Source: Oxytricha trifallax (Eukaryota; Ciliophora; Spirotrichea; Sporadotrichida; Oxytrichidae). Taken from it: a stretch of DNA of 64,000 nucleotides. The notes beneath the pieces were generated by a model. The model had not been told where the DNA came from and ran no database searches. It worked only from the letters and a program-made list of their open reading frames with translations. The translations under genes were made by a program, and so were the position numbers. The DNA is taken from the NCBI GenBank assembly GCA_000711775.1, contig ARYC01017161.1, positions 1 to 64,000 on the forward strand, given 5' to 3'. This document shows positions 1-10,634 of the stretch, in pieces. Every line of letters begins with the position of its first letter. The first letter of the stretch is position 1.

Positions 1-1905
1 CTGAAGGCTACATGATCTTTACCAAGTAAAATAGCATCAAGCTAGATGATATGCCTGCACTCATTTAACTTTGCCTTTTAAAGAGCATAATACTCATTAG
101 CAAATTCCATTTGGAACATGTCATCAGCAAAGAAGTAATTGAAAGAATATATCTTGTAAGCATATTAGTCGTCAGAAATGACTCTCTTCTCTTTTTTATC
201 TTCAAGAGTGAGATAGCTTTCTAGGCAAGAATCTAAGTCAATAATTTTTAATATAGGAATCTTCATTGCCTCTATTTTAACCAGGATTTTATTGATCTCA
301 GAGACTGGAAAGTTCTTGACTGCTTTCTTAATTTTTACTTACTTATAGATTTCAACTCTAAGAGACTCCACTGGATTTCTTGATCTGCTCTTTTAGAGAT
401 CTTTTAGAGGAACCTATTCCCTGCAGGTTCATGAATAAAGACAAAACTTTGATTGTGCTTTTTCTTTAAGTGCACTTCTACGTCTTAGACAATCTTTCAT
501 TTGTAAGCCCCAACTGAAAAGTATAAATCTATCGCGAATTTTCAGATCTTTTTCAAGTTCTTCTTGCTGTTATTTTATTTAAATTCCTAGAGCGTCTTCA
601 TCAACTGATTAATCTGCTAAGTTTTATATTAAAGAATCTTAGTCAATCTACTTATTTACCAAGCCTTTTTGAGTAGATATGCCATTGATTAATTTGTTTG
701 ATTATTGAAGAGAATTAGACTCACTTCCTTATTTTCTTAATAAATTTGAAGCTTAAATTTATAGTCCAGACTAGGTATTAATCTACTAGATCTTCTTTTG
801 AACTTGCCATTCATTCTGAAATCTTGACTCTAATTTTATACACTTGTACTTGTATTTTCCACATAATCTGACTAATTTTCATTTGGATTTTAATTTTATG
901 ATTAATTCTTAAGGTTCTTATTTTGATCTGATTATGAGCTGCTAATCTCCTTCCTAGTTGTTCTTAGAATTCATGATGCTAAATCACTTTTCATAAACAG
1001 AAGATAGTTGGTCTTTCTACTGTATTAAATTAAGGTTTGCTAGTGGTTTTCATCCTAATGCTATTGTTGTTACTACTATTATTACTAGCATTTGACTTTT
1101 TTGCAGAGTCCATCTTTCTTTTCTTTCTATTATAGAAAGTTTGTTTGAATTTTACTAATAGCTCTAATCTTTTTCACTTCTTTGTTTGGCTTAATGCAAA
1201 AGAGGATTGAGTGATTTCTTGTGATGGTTCAAACTTTCATACATTTTGCTCTCTTCGTCTTCACCAAGTAAGATACCCATAAATTCCTGTAACTTTTATC
1301 TTTGATTTACATGATTGATTGGAGCAATTAACTTTCCACCCATAAGTCTATTGCTAGGCTATCTAGGAGGCTTACTGTTATTATCAGTTTATTAATTGTT
1401 CGCTATTTTTAGACTTTGATTCATTTGCCTTTTTGTAGTTTATTACTATCGCTCTCTTCCAGAAGAGTTACGCTTCCTAAAAGAGCTGTCATTTTACGAA
1501 GAAATTTCATAGCTTGTGTAATTTGTACTCATATTTCCATTGAGATTAAAGGTAAATCTTTGGTTAGCCAATCTTAAAATTTCCCTTTTTTATTCTTTTA
1601 TTCATGCTTTAAGGATCATAATTAGCAGTAGCAACTTAAAAAACTGCTTAAAGCAGGGTTTGCACTCATTTTAAAAGATTGATTATAGTTATAGTTGTTT
1701 TGCTATTATTGCTGCATCTATATCTGATAAAGTTGATGCTGAGATTTCAAAAATTCTTAATTCGTATTTGTATTCGATCTCTGCAAATTTTTCATGGTCA
1801 TTGAACCTTTTTAGAGTTATGCCTATGAAAAAGGAAGAGGGTTTTAATTTTACTGAAGTTTTAAGGGTTCAGACTGTTTAGAAGTTAGCTTTGACTTTTC
1901 TTTCA
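1..1905 (-). CDS. Q/N-rich protein, 3' end beyond window
   Basis: Read with TAA/TAG as Gln, the minus strand gives a long coding block starting at the ATG at 1905-1903 (MKEKSKLTSKQ). An N-terminal Q/N-rich stretch is followed by basic, disordered sequence (about 1590-1090, open throughout), a region near 530-960 where several frames are open, and a better-ordered charged C-terminal part (about 356-1) that includes IIDLDSCLESYLTLEDKK. I do not recognise the family. The frame changes near 1640, 1040-970, 700-640 and 450, so the block is cut by small IESs or carries indels. The gene runs off the left edge. Coding nature is well supported by amino-acid composition; function is unknown. Confidence 0.6.
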
Positions 1906-2073
1906 TTTTTATGACTGTAACTACTAAAAACTTTAATAAATTCAAATTTAATATATGGTGATCTCCTAATTTTATAAAATGCGTAAGTTTAGTGGTAATA
2001 TTTTAGGTAATTAATCATAAAATTGATATTTTTCTTTAATCTTTTTAATAATTTAAATTCATAAATTGAATAA

Positions 2074-3024
2074 ATGTTGGCACTAAAGAATTTTAGGACT
2101 ACTACTACTATTGTTTCTTCTATTAAAATTCTCACAATCACAGTTAATAAACATTGACTATCAAAATATAAAATCTTCCCAGCTTGTTACTTTTCACGCT
2201 AAGCTAAATGATAAGCAATATTACTACAAAATTAGAGATAAAAGTGATTTACCAATAGACGAGGGGACTGATTCAGCTCATCATTATATCTTCAGCGAAG
2301 TAAATATTGATAAAGTTAAGGAAAATAGATGAGGAGCAAGAAAAGATAGTAGCATTAAACCATTTTTGATGGGAGTATAAATGGATTTAAAAATGAGCAA
2401 GATCTTATTGATAAAAAAACAGAGATGGAATATTTGATTTCAAGTTAAATGCCAGTAGGTACTGTAAATATCAAGTGTAAGTAGAAATCTACTAAGATAT
2501 TAATAATTACGTTAATTCCACACTATTGGAACCAAAATTTATATGAAATACAAGAGAAATCAATTTTTTAATCATATTATAGTCAAGGGACAATTCGATT
2601 ATTAAAATATTAAGAACATCCAAAAGCTGTATATTTTAGCATCTCAAGACACTAATTAAACTCTGGTGAAATCTCGAAGCATTCTTAGATAAAATATATG
2701 CATGATTAAAATACTACAAAATTATTATAAATTTATAAATAGATTTATAGATATACTGATCAAGGGAATTTCACCATGGACTTATTCAACTACAATTATG
2801 AGTATTTTGAGGCTGTTGAGTTATCACATGAAGATACTATCTTTTCTATAGAAAAATCAATTGAAATCAAGATAGATTTTTAGAAAATTTTATTCTTATA
2901 TTATTCTTCATAAATTAAATATGCATATTATCAAAACTCAGAATATACATTATTTAAGAAACTATCTACTTATATTATTGATTTCCCTATTTATTCAAAA
3001 ATAATATTTTCATTACACCACTGA
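2074..3024 (+). CDS. Possible secreted or membrane-anchored protein
   Basis: A leucine-rich hydrophobic run (LGLLLLLFLLLKFSQSQ) near 2095-2150 looks like a signal peptide; the nearest ATG (2074) is one base out of frame with it. A polar mature region follows (FHAKLNDKQYYYKIRDKSD, ending at a TGA about 2330). More coding-like sequence in other frames continues to a TGA at 3022-3024 (block around 2760-3024, e.g. MDLFNYNYEYFEAVELSHED). Gaps between blocks are AT-rich and may be IESs. No family was recognised. Its 3' end overlaps the 3' end of the convergent prenyltransferase gene by about 15 bases. Confidence 0.4.
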
Positions 3025-3925
3025 TTGGTAGTCAAGAATAATCTTAGTGTAATCCCATATGCTAAAGTCAGGCCACAGCGACGCAATAAATTAATAGCAA
3101 CTCTCAACTGTCTGATACAATAGAAAATTGCTCATTCTTATTTCATTGTTAGTTCTAATAAGTATTTCTGGCTTGCAGTTGAAGCCCCCATAAAGCTCCT
3201 TCTCAAAGTCTTCTACTTTAATCTTTCCATGCTCAAGTTTGAGCTCATCTTTGGAGTAGAGATCTGAAAGTGTGTCTACTGCTTCAAGAATTTCGTATTT
3301 TGAGTTGTAGCAGAGACAGACATTCAAGCTGGCTTGATCATTTTGCTTTGTTAAATCTTCTGTGCGGCGCATTGCTTCAGCTACGTCATCCGGCAGGAAA
3401 TCAAATATAAAATTAATGTATTTAAGAATTTTATCTCTTATATTAAGAGTGCCAGTATAAATAATTTAAAATAGAATTCTAAATCACCTAGAATTTTAAC
3501 CTAAATTACATTTTATTGCATAAAACATCCGTTCTCTGCCATTCTAGAAAATGATTCTTTTGCTAATCTCATTAAAGTATCAAATATTTTATTTTATAAA
3601 TTTATACTTACAACTTCTTGCCTAATGTATGGAACCAAATATTTTAAACTAAATAAATCATAAATTTATTATCAAATTCTACTTGACTTATCTTTAGATT
3701 ATCAGTACTAATTGCAAACACAGTCAATTCTTTAATACCTAAGTGTAGTGCCTAATCCATAGCTTGCTCCAATTTAGCCAATCCAAACGTGTGCCTCTCG
3801 TGTTTTGCCTAATAATTTTTAGTTGCAAATCGCTTATTCCCATCCATTATAATCGTTATGCTTCTAGGAATTCTTCCCATTTTTTAGACTTAAATGAATA
3901 GTCGCTTATACCAACGCAGAATCAT
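3010..3925 (-). CDS. cis-prenyltransferase (dehydrodolichyl diphosphate synthase)
   Basis: It is predicted to make the long-chain polyprenyl (dolichol) backbone for glycosylation at the ER, as the DHDDS/Rer2 family does. It starts at ATG 3925 (MILRWYKRLF), which matches the family N-terminus. The substrate-binding motif IIMDGNKRFA follows, then LTVFAISTDN, MRLAKESFSRMAENG, VKILGD, LNVCLCYN and the C-terminal ILIRTNNEIRMSNFLLYQ with LWPDFSIWD. It ends at TGA 3012-3010. Two interruptions are visible: an IES at 3404-3486 with a frame-restoring pointer, and a frame change between about 3600 and 3660 that I could not resolve. Length without these is close to the usual 250-300 residues. Which paralogue it is (DHDDS, Rer2 or Srt1) cannot be told. 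Confidence 0.88.
3398..3486 (-). other. IES with 6-bp pointer AAATCA
   Basis: The 6-mer AAATCA occurs at 3398-3403 and 3481-3486 in the prenyltransferase gene. On the coding strand it is TGATTT, read as G-D-F on both sides in the same phase. Removing one copy plus the intervening 77 bp joins VKILGD to FLPDDVAEAM, matching the family's LGD..LPxx region, whereas the unprocessed sequence drifts into an AT-rich frame. There are no GT-AG borders, so an intron is unlikely. Confidence 0.85.
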
Positions 3926-4268
3926 TTCTATATAAATAAGTTATAGTATATATCTTTAAAGAAGTTTATATGTGACTTATATCAACAAGAAATCTGTTGA
4001 ATTTTGCTAGTCGCAACGTGTTTCACTCAAGTTTGATTTACTTACCTGTTTGTTAAATTAAGTAGGTTTTAAATTAATAATATAATAAAAGTCTGATGAA
4101 ATTAATCATGCGCTTTACAAATTATAATAAATTATTTATCAAATTTTTTAAAGATACAAGGAGTTGACACAGATCAAACGTAAGTCATAACTATCAATAT
4201 TTTCTTCGCATTGTCATGAGAAGGAAAATTCCTAGTCAATTTGTCAATCTAACATCCACTAATTGAAC

Positions 4269-4666
4269 ATGAATATTAGAATCAGACAAATGATCTACGC
4301 CTACAAGGGTGCAACTTAATGTGCTTAGGAGAGTGGAGATTTCGTGCTTTGCAGAGCTATTCCCGCTGGCAGACTTGGAGACCCGGAGCTTTGTGAGGGC
4401 AAAATTGCTAATTTCTTATAGTGCTACCACGATATGTAATAAAAAACATTACAATTGTTGTGTTCTATTAAAGAAAAATCAATTTTCATTTCTATTACTG
4501 AATTACTTAAATATGAATTGTGTATAGGGTTAAGGAAAGCAGTGCAAACTGTCAAACTTAATTCAAGAATATATATGGATGCTTGAAAGCTAATTTGACT
4601 GGAGATCAGCCATCAGAAGTGCCCTGCATTGAAATGCTTGAAGAATTCGCAAAATGCAAATAATGA
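4269..4666 (+). CDS. NDUFA8-like complex I subunit (quadruple CX9C)
   Basis: This is a mitochondrial intermembrane-space accessory subunit of NADH dehydrogenase, judged by its cysteine pattern: four CX9C half-motifs (CAQESGDFVLC, CEGKIANFLQC, CQTQFKNIYGC, CIEMLEEFAKC), the arrangement seen in NDUFA8/PGIV. The first exon runs from ATG 4269 (a second in-frame ATG lies at 4290) to 4435. A 92-bp intron (4436-4527, GTAATA...TATAG) joins YHDM to VKESSANC in frame. It ends at TGA 4664-4666. No IES is needed within this span. The N-terminus is shorter than in plant and animal homologues, so an upstream exon or segment may exist around 4170-4268. Other twin-CX9C families are less likely because four motifs are present. 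Confidence 0.82.
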
Positions 4667-5361
4667 TCGACTTAGTGAATATATATTTATTTATATAACT
4701 GATTTATCTTTTTAAATACAATGAAATAATTTATGAATGCAGAGTTTAAGATGCATAAATTAATAATTGCAATATCAGATTATGATGCGAATATGAATTG
4801 CAAGTTAGCTAAATGAATAGAATTGAGTTATCAATTCACAATTATTTATAAATAATAAATACATTTTAAAATATGAATTTATTAAAAATAAAGAAAGTTA
4901 ACCTTTTTCAAAAAGTGGCTTTTGTACTTGTTCTGTAGAGAATTTAAAACCCTGGAAAGTTAATTATAACTTGTTAAATTTCGTATTAAAAGAAAGTAAA
5001 ATGATATCTCAATATTAAACTCGATTTTTGTCGCTTAATGTGATAAAATAGCACTGAAAATAGCTTATTTTGAAACCATTATAGTATAAATACCATATTA
5101 TTAAGGTTTGGATACTGTTAAGTACTGTAAATTTCTAATTATTTAAATTCACTTTAACTTTATTTCCCAATTATTATTTTTTATAGCAATATGTCAGCGG
5201 TGGACCAATGTAGATTCATTAGTTTTTCTTGCAATTACACTGAGATATTCATATCATTTTATTTAAACGATAAAATATCAATCTCTAGTTGTGATGATTT
5301 TTTTAGCATAACCTAAATATTATTTAATCTAAAAATATAATATAAACTATAATTATTCTAG

Positions 5362-6830
5362 TCATTTATTTATATTAGTCATTTCAATTCTTTAAGTTTA
5401 AATTTTAGACTTCTTCTTACTCTTTTTTGGCTTGCTGCTATTTACTTTTATCTCTTCTTGTAAGTTATCATCATCATTGCCATTTTTATTTCTATTGCGA
5501 ACTTATGGTATTTAACCATTTAGTCTCAAATTATTCTCACTATCATCATCAATCGTCCTTCTCTCAGAATCTAACTTAGTGTTTGCAGTAGCTTCCTAAA
5601 TATTATCATAATACTCGTCATCAACATCGTTATATCGATTGAAATAAATACCACTTCTTTCATTGTCATTACTATTATCCAAATTATCATCGCTAATATT
5701 ATTTATGAGTATTAAATATCATATCATCTCTCTCTCCTAAGTGTAGGCATCAAACTCTACCTCCGGATTATACTAAATTTTATCATTCTCATGATTAGGG
5801 CACATTATTATCATTAGAAAAAATAAGTCAAAAGTGAAGATTAAATCAAAGACTCCGTTACCTATCATAAGGGAGTTTGAACCAACGGATTAGGGGATTT
5901 ATCAAAACCAGTTATAGCGCCAGAATAATTGATTGAATTAAAAATGCCTGTAGGATATCTCAAGACCCTAAAGTAAAAATATTCATAGGAATGGTATACT
6001 TACAAGAGGAAGAACGACAGAATAATCATAATTGCTATATTGAAATTAGCCAGCTTTTTAATTCTTCTGTAAACTCTGATCTTAAAAGTCTCTTTGTAAT
6101 TTACCAACCTCCTTAATGTCTTAAGATATTACTGATTTGCAACATAGAAAACTCCGATTATTAAGCCAATCATTAATATACTGAAAATTTTGATAAGCCA
6201 TTCCAGCCAACTAAACTTTTGACTTAACCCAATCTATGCACTGCAAACAATAAACAACCCACACAATAGTAAACTTATTCTTATTCGCAATTTTTAGCTG
6301 AGACTTAGAGTATTCACTTTGTAGCCAGTAGAGAATAACATAATAAATCCACTAAGCTACAAAGCTCTCACCAATTAGAGCATGTTAATGCTAATCTCTA
6401 AAAGCATGTTTATTTTACCGAGGCGATTTATATGCTCATACTGTAGATATTCACAAACATAGAGCAGTAAAGCATTAGAGAAAAGTAGAAGCAATTACAG
6501 TTGATATAGATTTATTTGAGAAGATTTTATAATTTTTAAAGCGAAATAGATCCAATACACACTTAAAATCGAGAGGAATATAATAAGGGAAGAGTAAAAC
6601 TATGAAGTAGTTAAGAAATATAATAAATTACTCTTAATTTGAGGATATTCTCAGAAGTTAAGAAGCCATGATGAGTGTTGTAAAAATAAACAGTAGCTTC
6701 AATTATTCTTAGACTTGCATCATAATTAGTTTGCTTATTTGGCTCATAGTCTGTGGATGTTGAGCAAAATGTTATATATAAGCTGTAAATTGCCTCCTTC
6801 TTGATTTCAATGAATGTAATTATAAAATTA
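5362..6830 (-). CDS. Multipass membrane protein with acidic tail
   Basis: The minus strand encodes a soluble N-terminal part (CSTSTDYEPNKQTNYDASLR, about 6830-6640), several hydrophobic segments (about 6560-5960, including LLLCGLFIVCSAQIGL, IFSILMIGLIIGVFYVAN and NFNIAIMIILSFFLLQ), then an Asp/Asn-rich, lysine-ending tail to TGA 5364-5362. An extracytosolic domain plus multiple TM helices resembles GPCR-like or TMEM families, but no diagnostic motif was recognised. The frame changes near 6460, 5830-5870 and 5700. A GATGATA repeat flanks the last of these but does not restore the frame, so the interruptions are unresolved. Confidence 0.55.
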
Positions 6831-6839
6831 TATTCCCTA

Positions 6840-8020
6840 TTTTAAAAAACTAAAATGAAAAGGATAAAATAAATAAATTTCTAAATAAAATTTTCATAAG
6901 AATACGAAAGATTGTACTTAGATAATTAATATTATTTTCTCAAATATCATACCGCATCAGTTTCTTATTAAATCTTAGAATATTTTTGATTTTTATCATT
7001 CTATACTTGTACTTTATGATTTGAGAAATCATCACTGGCATGATTACTTTAATTGATAAGTGTACTTCTTTGCCCTTATTTATTTTTATTTTTAGCTTTA
7101 CTAGATTCCTTTATTTATAACGAGCTATTACTATCATGGTTGAAATGAATCTCTAGCTATAAATAAGTATTAAAATTACTCTGTTTAGCCTCTTATATTA
7201 TATGATGGGATGTAAAATTAAAATCAATCATCATTGTAATACTTACCCAAGAAGTATAGTGTTTTATCCTCAGCTCCAAATGCATACTTTTGGGGTGAAA
7301 TTTCTTCTATTTAATAACATTAATTACCTATCTACATTCCTTGCCTGCATCTCTCACACAAGAGTAGGGTACTAAAAAGGAGAGACCCAGGGTGCAGATA
7401 CAGAGACAATATCCGAAACACTAGAAAAGAGGGCAGGAGAAATACATGTAAAGCGTATCATTAATTTTTTCTATTATAGTCTGATACTCATTAAAAAAGT
7501 AATTTCAAAATGTGTCTTAATGTTTTAAATTTGAAGTCAAGCTCTAATAAAACGAATATCTAATGATTTAATCAAAATATAAGAAAATGACTAATTTTTT
7601 GTGACTCTTTTTAAGAGAGATTTTTAGTGAGCAATTCATGATCATTAGGATAGGATGTATCAAATGTCTATGCCAGTCCATTAACAAAAGTCTCTCCTTA
7701 AAAAATGATATTTAATTACAGTCAATTTATTTTTTTATTTTATAGCTTGCTTGTAAATACTACCTACCATCTGGCTTGATAATTAGTAATTCCTCAGTAG
7801 TTTCTGGAATATACCTGTTGAAGATACAATCTAACATTTATTATTTATATTATTATTACTGCTATTTTCTTTCTTTAACTTCCTTGGCAAATTTATTAAC
7901 TAGTATTTCTCTATAAATATTAATGTTAAACATTAAATTATAAGAACTGGTAATATTTATACACAAACACTTATAATTTCGAACAATAAATTAATCGATC
8001 GATTGAATTGTAATAATTTT
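6840..8020. other. Mostly AT-rich non-coding; one weak + frame at 7240-7530
   Basis: This is largely AT-rich sequence without sustained coding. A plus-strand frame open with Gln-coded TAA/TAG covers about 7240-7530 and includes a polar stretch (KGETQGADTETISETLEKR) that looks more coding-like than its surroundings. A less AT-rich patch lies at 7610-7700. Either could be isolated germline coding segments of a gene whose other parts are elsewhere. No family was recognised. Confidence 0.25.
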
Positions 8021-8028
8021 AAAAGAAT

Positions 8029-9098
8029 ATGAAAAACTAAGATAACCAACATTCGAATAAATAATCGCCTTCCACTTAAATTATCAGCAAAAATCAAATC
8101 TCAGTAGCAACCTATAAAGAGTAAGCTAGAATAAATATGGCAGTAATGCCAGTGGAGTTATCCGTGGAATGAATAATAAGCAAATGGCTACTCAATTAAG
8201 AGATTTGGACAATTATTGTAGAATTGTAAAGTAAATGTAAATTATACTCTAAATTTTAAAGAATAAATTATAATAATTGGAATAGAAAGATATAGAGTTA
8301 AAGTAACATAATAATAGTTTGATCTAAAACAAGTAAAGCATACTCTCTCAGCAGAAACATGATCAAAACAATCAAGATTATCTTGGAAGAAATAAATAAA
8401 TTCATTTTATTTTATGTCATTATTTATTTCCTAAGTTATAATTAATATTTTTCATTGAATGGTCAGAGATCTAGCAATTCTAGAGGGAATATATTAATTA
8501 ATTTATAATCATTTTAGATAATTGTGTTTTTTTTAATAAATTAAATGAGCATATTCAGTTCAGATAAATTAATAAGCAACCCCAATCAATAACATTTCCA
8601 TAATTGAAACACCAAATTACCCTTAAGCTCAGGCACAAAAGTTCAACAAAAGCAATATAATCATAATTTATTTGGAAATCATACTGGCAGCAGTTGTAAT
8701 AGTACTTATCACAGAGACAGTGGAAACACTAGTCATAACAATAGATCTGGTCAATAAACTTTAAATTAATATTTTTATGGATCTTTAACTAACATTTAAA
8801 AGTTTAAGCTTCCAGAATAGACAGCAGAGGCAATCAATAAATTCCAAACTTTCTCAATAAGCCCTCAACCTCTTTCACAGATAAATCTTCAGATTAAAAA
8901 CAGCTAATTCCATCTTCTGAACTGTTAATATCTGATCCAGTTGAGGAAATTAAGTTGCTTACTGAGAAACTAGATTCGTAAAGAAAAAAATGCGATCAAT
9001 AGCAGAAAGAAATAGATAGACTTCTTCCTTATGAAATTAAGTAAACTGAATTTTTTGAAATAAGCATAAAGATAAAAATAATTTAAAATATTATGTGA
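8029..9098 (+). CDS. Asn/Gln-rich coiled-coil protein, split
   Basis: It starts at ATG 8029 (MKNQDNQHSNKQSPSTQ). A change of frame near 8120 leads into GVIRGMNNKQMATQLRDLDN and a Gln/Leu/Lys heptad-like stretch to about 8395. An AT-rich gap (about 8400-8590) separates this from an N/S/G-rich block (FGNHTGSSCNSTYHRDSGN, 8600-8780), and then from KLPEQTAEAINKFQ and a last coiled coil (EEIKLLTEKLDSQRKKCDQQ) to TGA 9096-9098. This looks like a cytoskeletal or scaffold protein, but no family is recognisable. Breaks between blocks fit IESs. Confidence 0.5.
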
Positions 9099-9148
9099 AA
9101 TTATTAGTTGATATTTAGTTAGTTAATCTTATCTTTATCTGTGATTAG

Positions 9149-10015
9149 TCACTTTCTCTCTCTTTTCATTCTGTCTGATTCATTTCCCAGGAAAACCCAT
9201 CTGTGCCTTCTATTGATAAAAGTTCCGAATATGTCCAACAACCACCCATAAGGACTTAGCTTTTCCATCATTTCAAAGATTTGAACAGGCTTTTGAGATA
9301 TTTGTCTTCTGTAGTCTAGAATTCCGTTTTTGACTCTTTAAAGATTGAACCGCTCTTCCAAGTATTTAATATCTCCTTTGACTCCGATAATGCATTCTTC
9401 TACACAATGTGAAAAGTATCTTCCAATCCCATGAATTAGTGTCTCTCCGTTATCTGTCTTGAACCATTCCAAATAAGTAGCAATTTTGTAACCTCTCCCC
9501 TCTAAAAATTTCTCGCACATTTATCTTTTAGCATTAGTAGTCCATAAAAAGAAAAAGCCTTTTTCCTATATTAGCTCAACAAGCATTGACAATATTTGTT
9601 CCTCTGACATGGTGTTGTATGGTAAATTTAGGCAGGTGTCAGGGTGAGGTGGATCACACATTACAACATCAAATAATCTCCCACCGTTTAGTTGCAAGAT
9701 TAAGTTTTTTAGTTCCCACCAAACATCATGTAATTTGACATCTCCATATATCCCGTGATAAATTGCATCGTCATGATCTTTGGCCCTTTGATGTTTGTTA
9801 AGATCTTTTCTGTACTTGTATCTGTTATTACAGCTGCACATATGTTGATAGTTGGAGATTTTAATCTTCTATTTCTAATGTTTTCTTGTGACATGCTAGT
9901 AAACATTATCAATTTCGACTGACTTATACTTTTTAGGGCAATTTATGTAATATGGGCACTTGTAGTTCCCCTCTCTATCTTTGGTATATTAAGGTTGATC
10001 TTTTATCTGGCTCAT
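9149..10015 (-). CDS. Zinc-finger MT-A70 family N6-adenine methyltransferase
   Basis: This is one uninterrupted reading frame of 288 residues from ATG 10015 to TGA 9151-9149. The N-terminal third has two C2H2-like fingers (CPYYINC...H-x4-H near residues 21-47, and CSCNNRYKY...H-x5-H near 59-80). The rest is an MT-A70 domain: FDVVMCDPPHPDTCLNLPYN (DPP motif near residue 127), NTMSEEQILSM, FFFLWTTN, YLEWFKTDNG, GIGRYFSHCVEECIIGVKG and a C-terminal RRHRWVFLGNE. The family transfers methyl groups from SAM to adenine N6 in DNA or RNA; the MTA1-type ciliate enzymes act on DNA. The usual DPPW is DPPH here, so activity is uncertain. The lack of introns and IESs is unusual for this window and suggests a germline-limited or transposon-borne gene. 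Confidence 0.85.
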
Positions 10016-10103
10016 TTTCAGTATTCGCAAAACTATTTGTAAAATAAAATTTTCATTTAGTTTATTTATAATTATCTACTTGTAAATTAAATATTCAAAA
10101 TCG

Positions 10104-10210
10104 AAATGTCAGTTGGCGCTAAAGAAAATGTCAGTTTGCGCCATTAATACTTACATTTATAGTATAAAAAAGTGGTCAGTTGGCGCCAAAGAAAATGTCA
10201 GTTTGCGCCC
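10104..10210 (+). repeat. Four-fold direct repeat with TTGGCGCCAA core
   Basis: The motif TGTCAGTTgGCGC(C/T) occurs four times as two pairs (10104-10142 and 10172-10209), each pair being TCAGTTGGCGC...TCAGTTTGCGCC about 22 bp apart. The core TTGGCGCCAA is palindromic. The block lies about 90 bp upstream of the MT-A70 start. It resembles the clustered transposase-binding repeats at ends of some insertion elements; a matching inverted block was not found nearby. Confidence 0.6.
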
Positions 10211-10634
10211 TAAAAATTAAATAGTTTGAACTTTTATCCTAATTTATATATATTTATTAATTAAAATCGTGGTTTATTAACATATACACTATAATTATAA
10301 GTAATCCTAAATAGTTTAATTAAGTCAAAATTTACGTTAATTTAATATATTTTTACATTAGATTTATTTAATTGAAGTATTTTATAATATTTTTTAAATT
10401 AGAATTAAAGTTGTAAACTTGTTCTTTATATATATTTATCAGCCAATCCAATTTAATAGTTGCTATAAATTATAAAGAAATTAATTCTATCAAACTTGTT
10501 TACAAACTTACTCATTTCAAATATACTATAAACAAATTTTAATTTTATTTAGATTTTTTTGCCCCTAATTTCTCCCCTTTTTTTCCTTGAGTTATACTAT
10601 TGTGATGTTGAAATTATTAGTGGCTTGATTCTTT

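Noticed and set aside
3560-3660. AAATATTTG and ATAAATTTAT direct repeats as IES pointers in the prenyltransferase
   Set aside because: Joining at either repeat leaves the flanking blocks out of frame; the interruption remains unresolved.
4436-4527. NDUFA8 interruption as an IES (ATATG repeats at the borders)
   Set aside because: Removal at the repeats breaks the frame, whereas GT-AG splicing restores it exactly; it is an intron.
4309-4527. Plus-strand ORF of 72 residues starting at 4309
   Set aside because: It is an out-of-frame shadow of the NDUFA8-like gene and its intron.
5690-5760. GATGATA repeat as an IES pointer in the multipass membrane gene
   Set aside because: The two copies are in different codon phases, so excision would not restore the frame.
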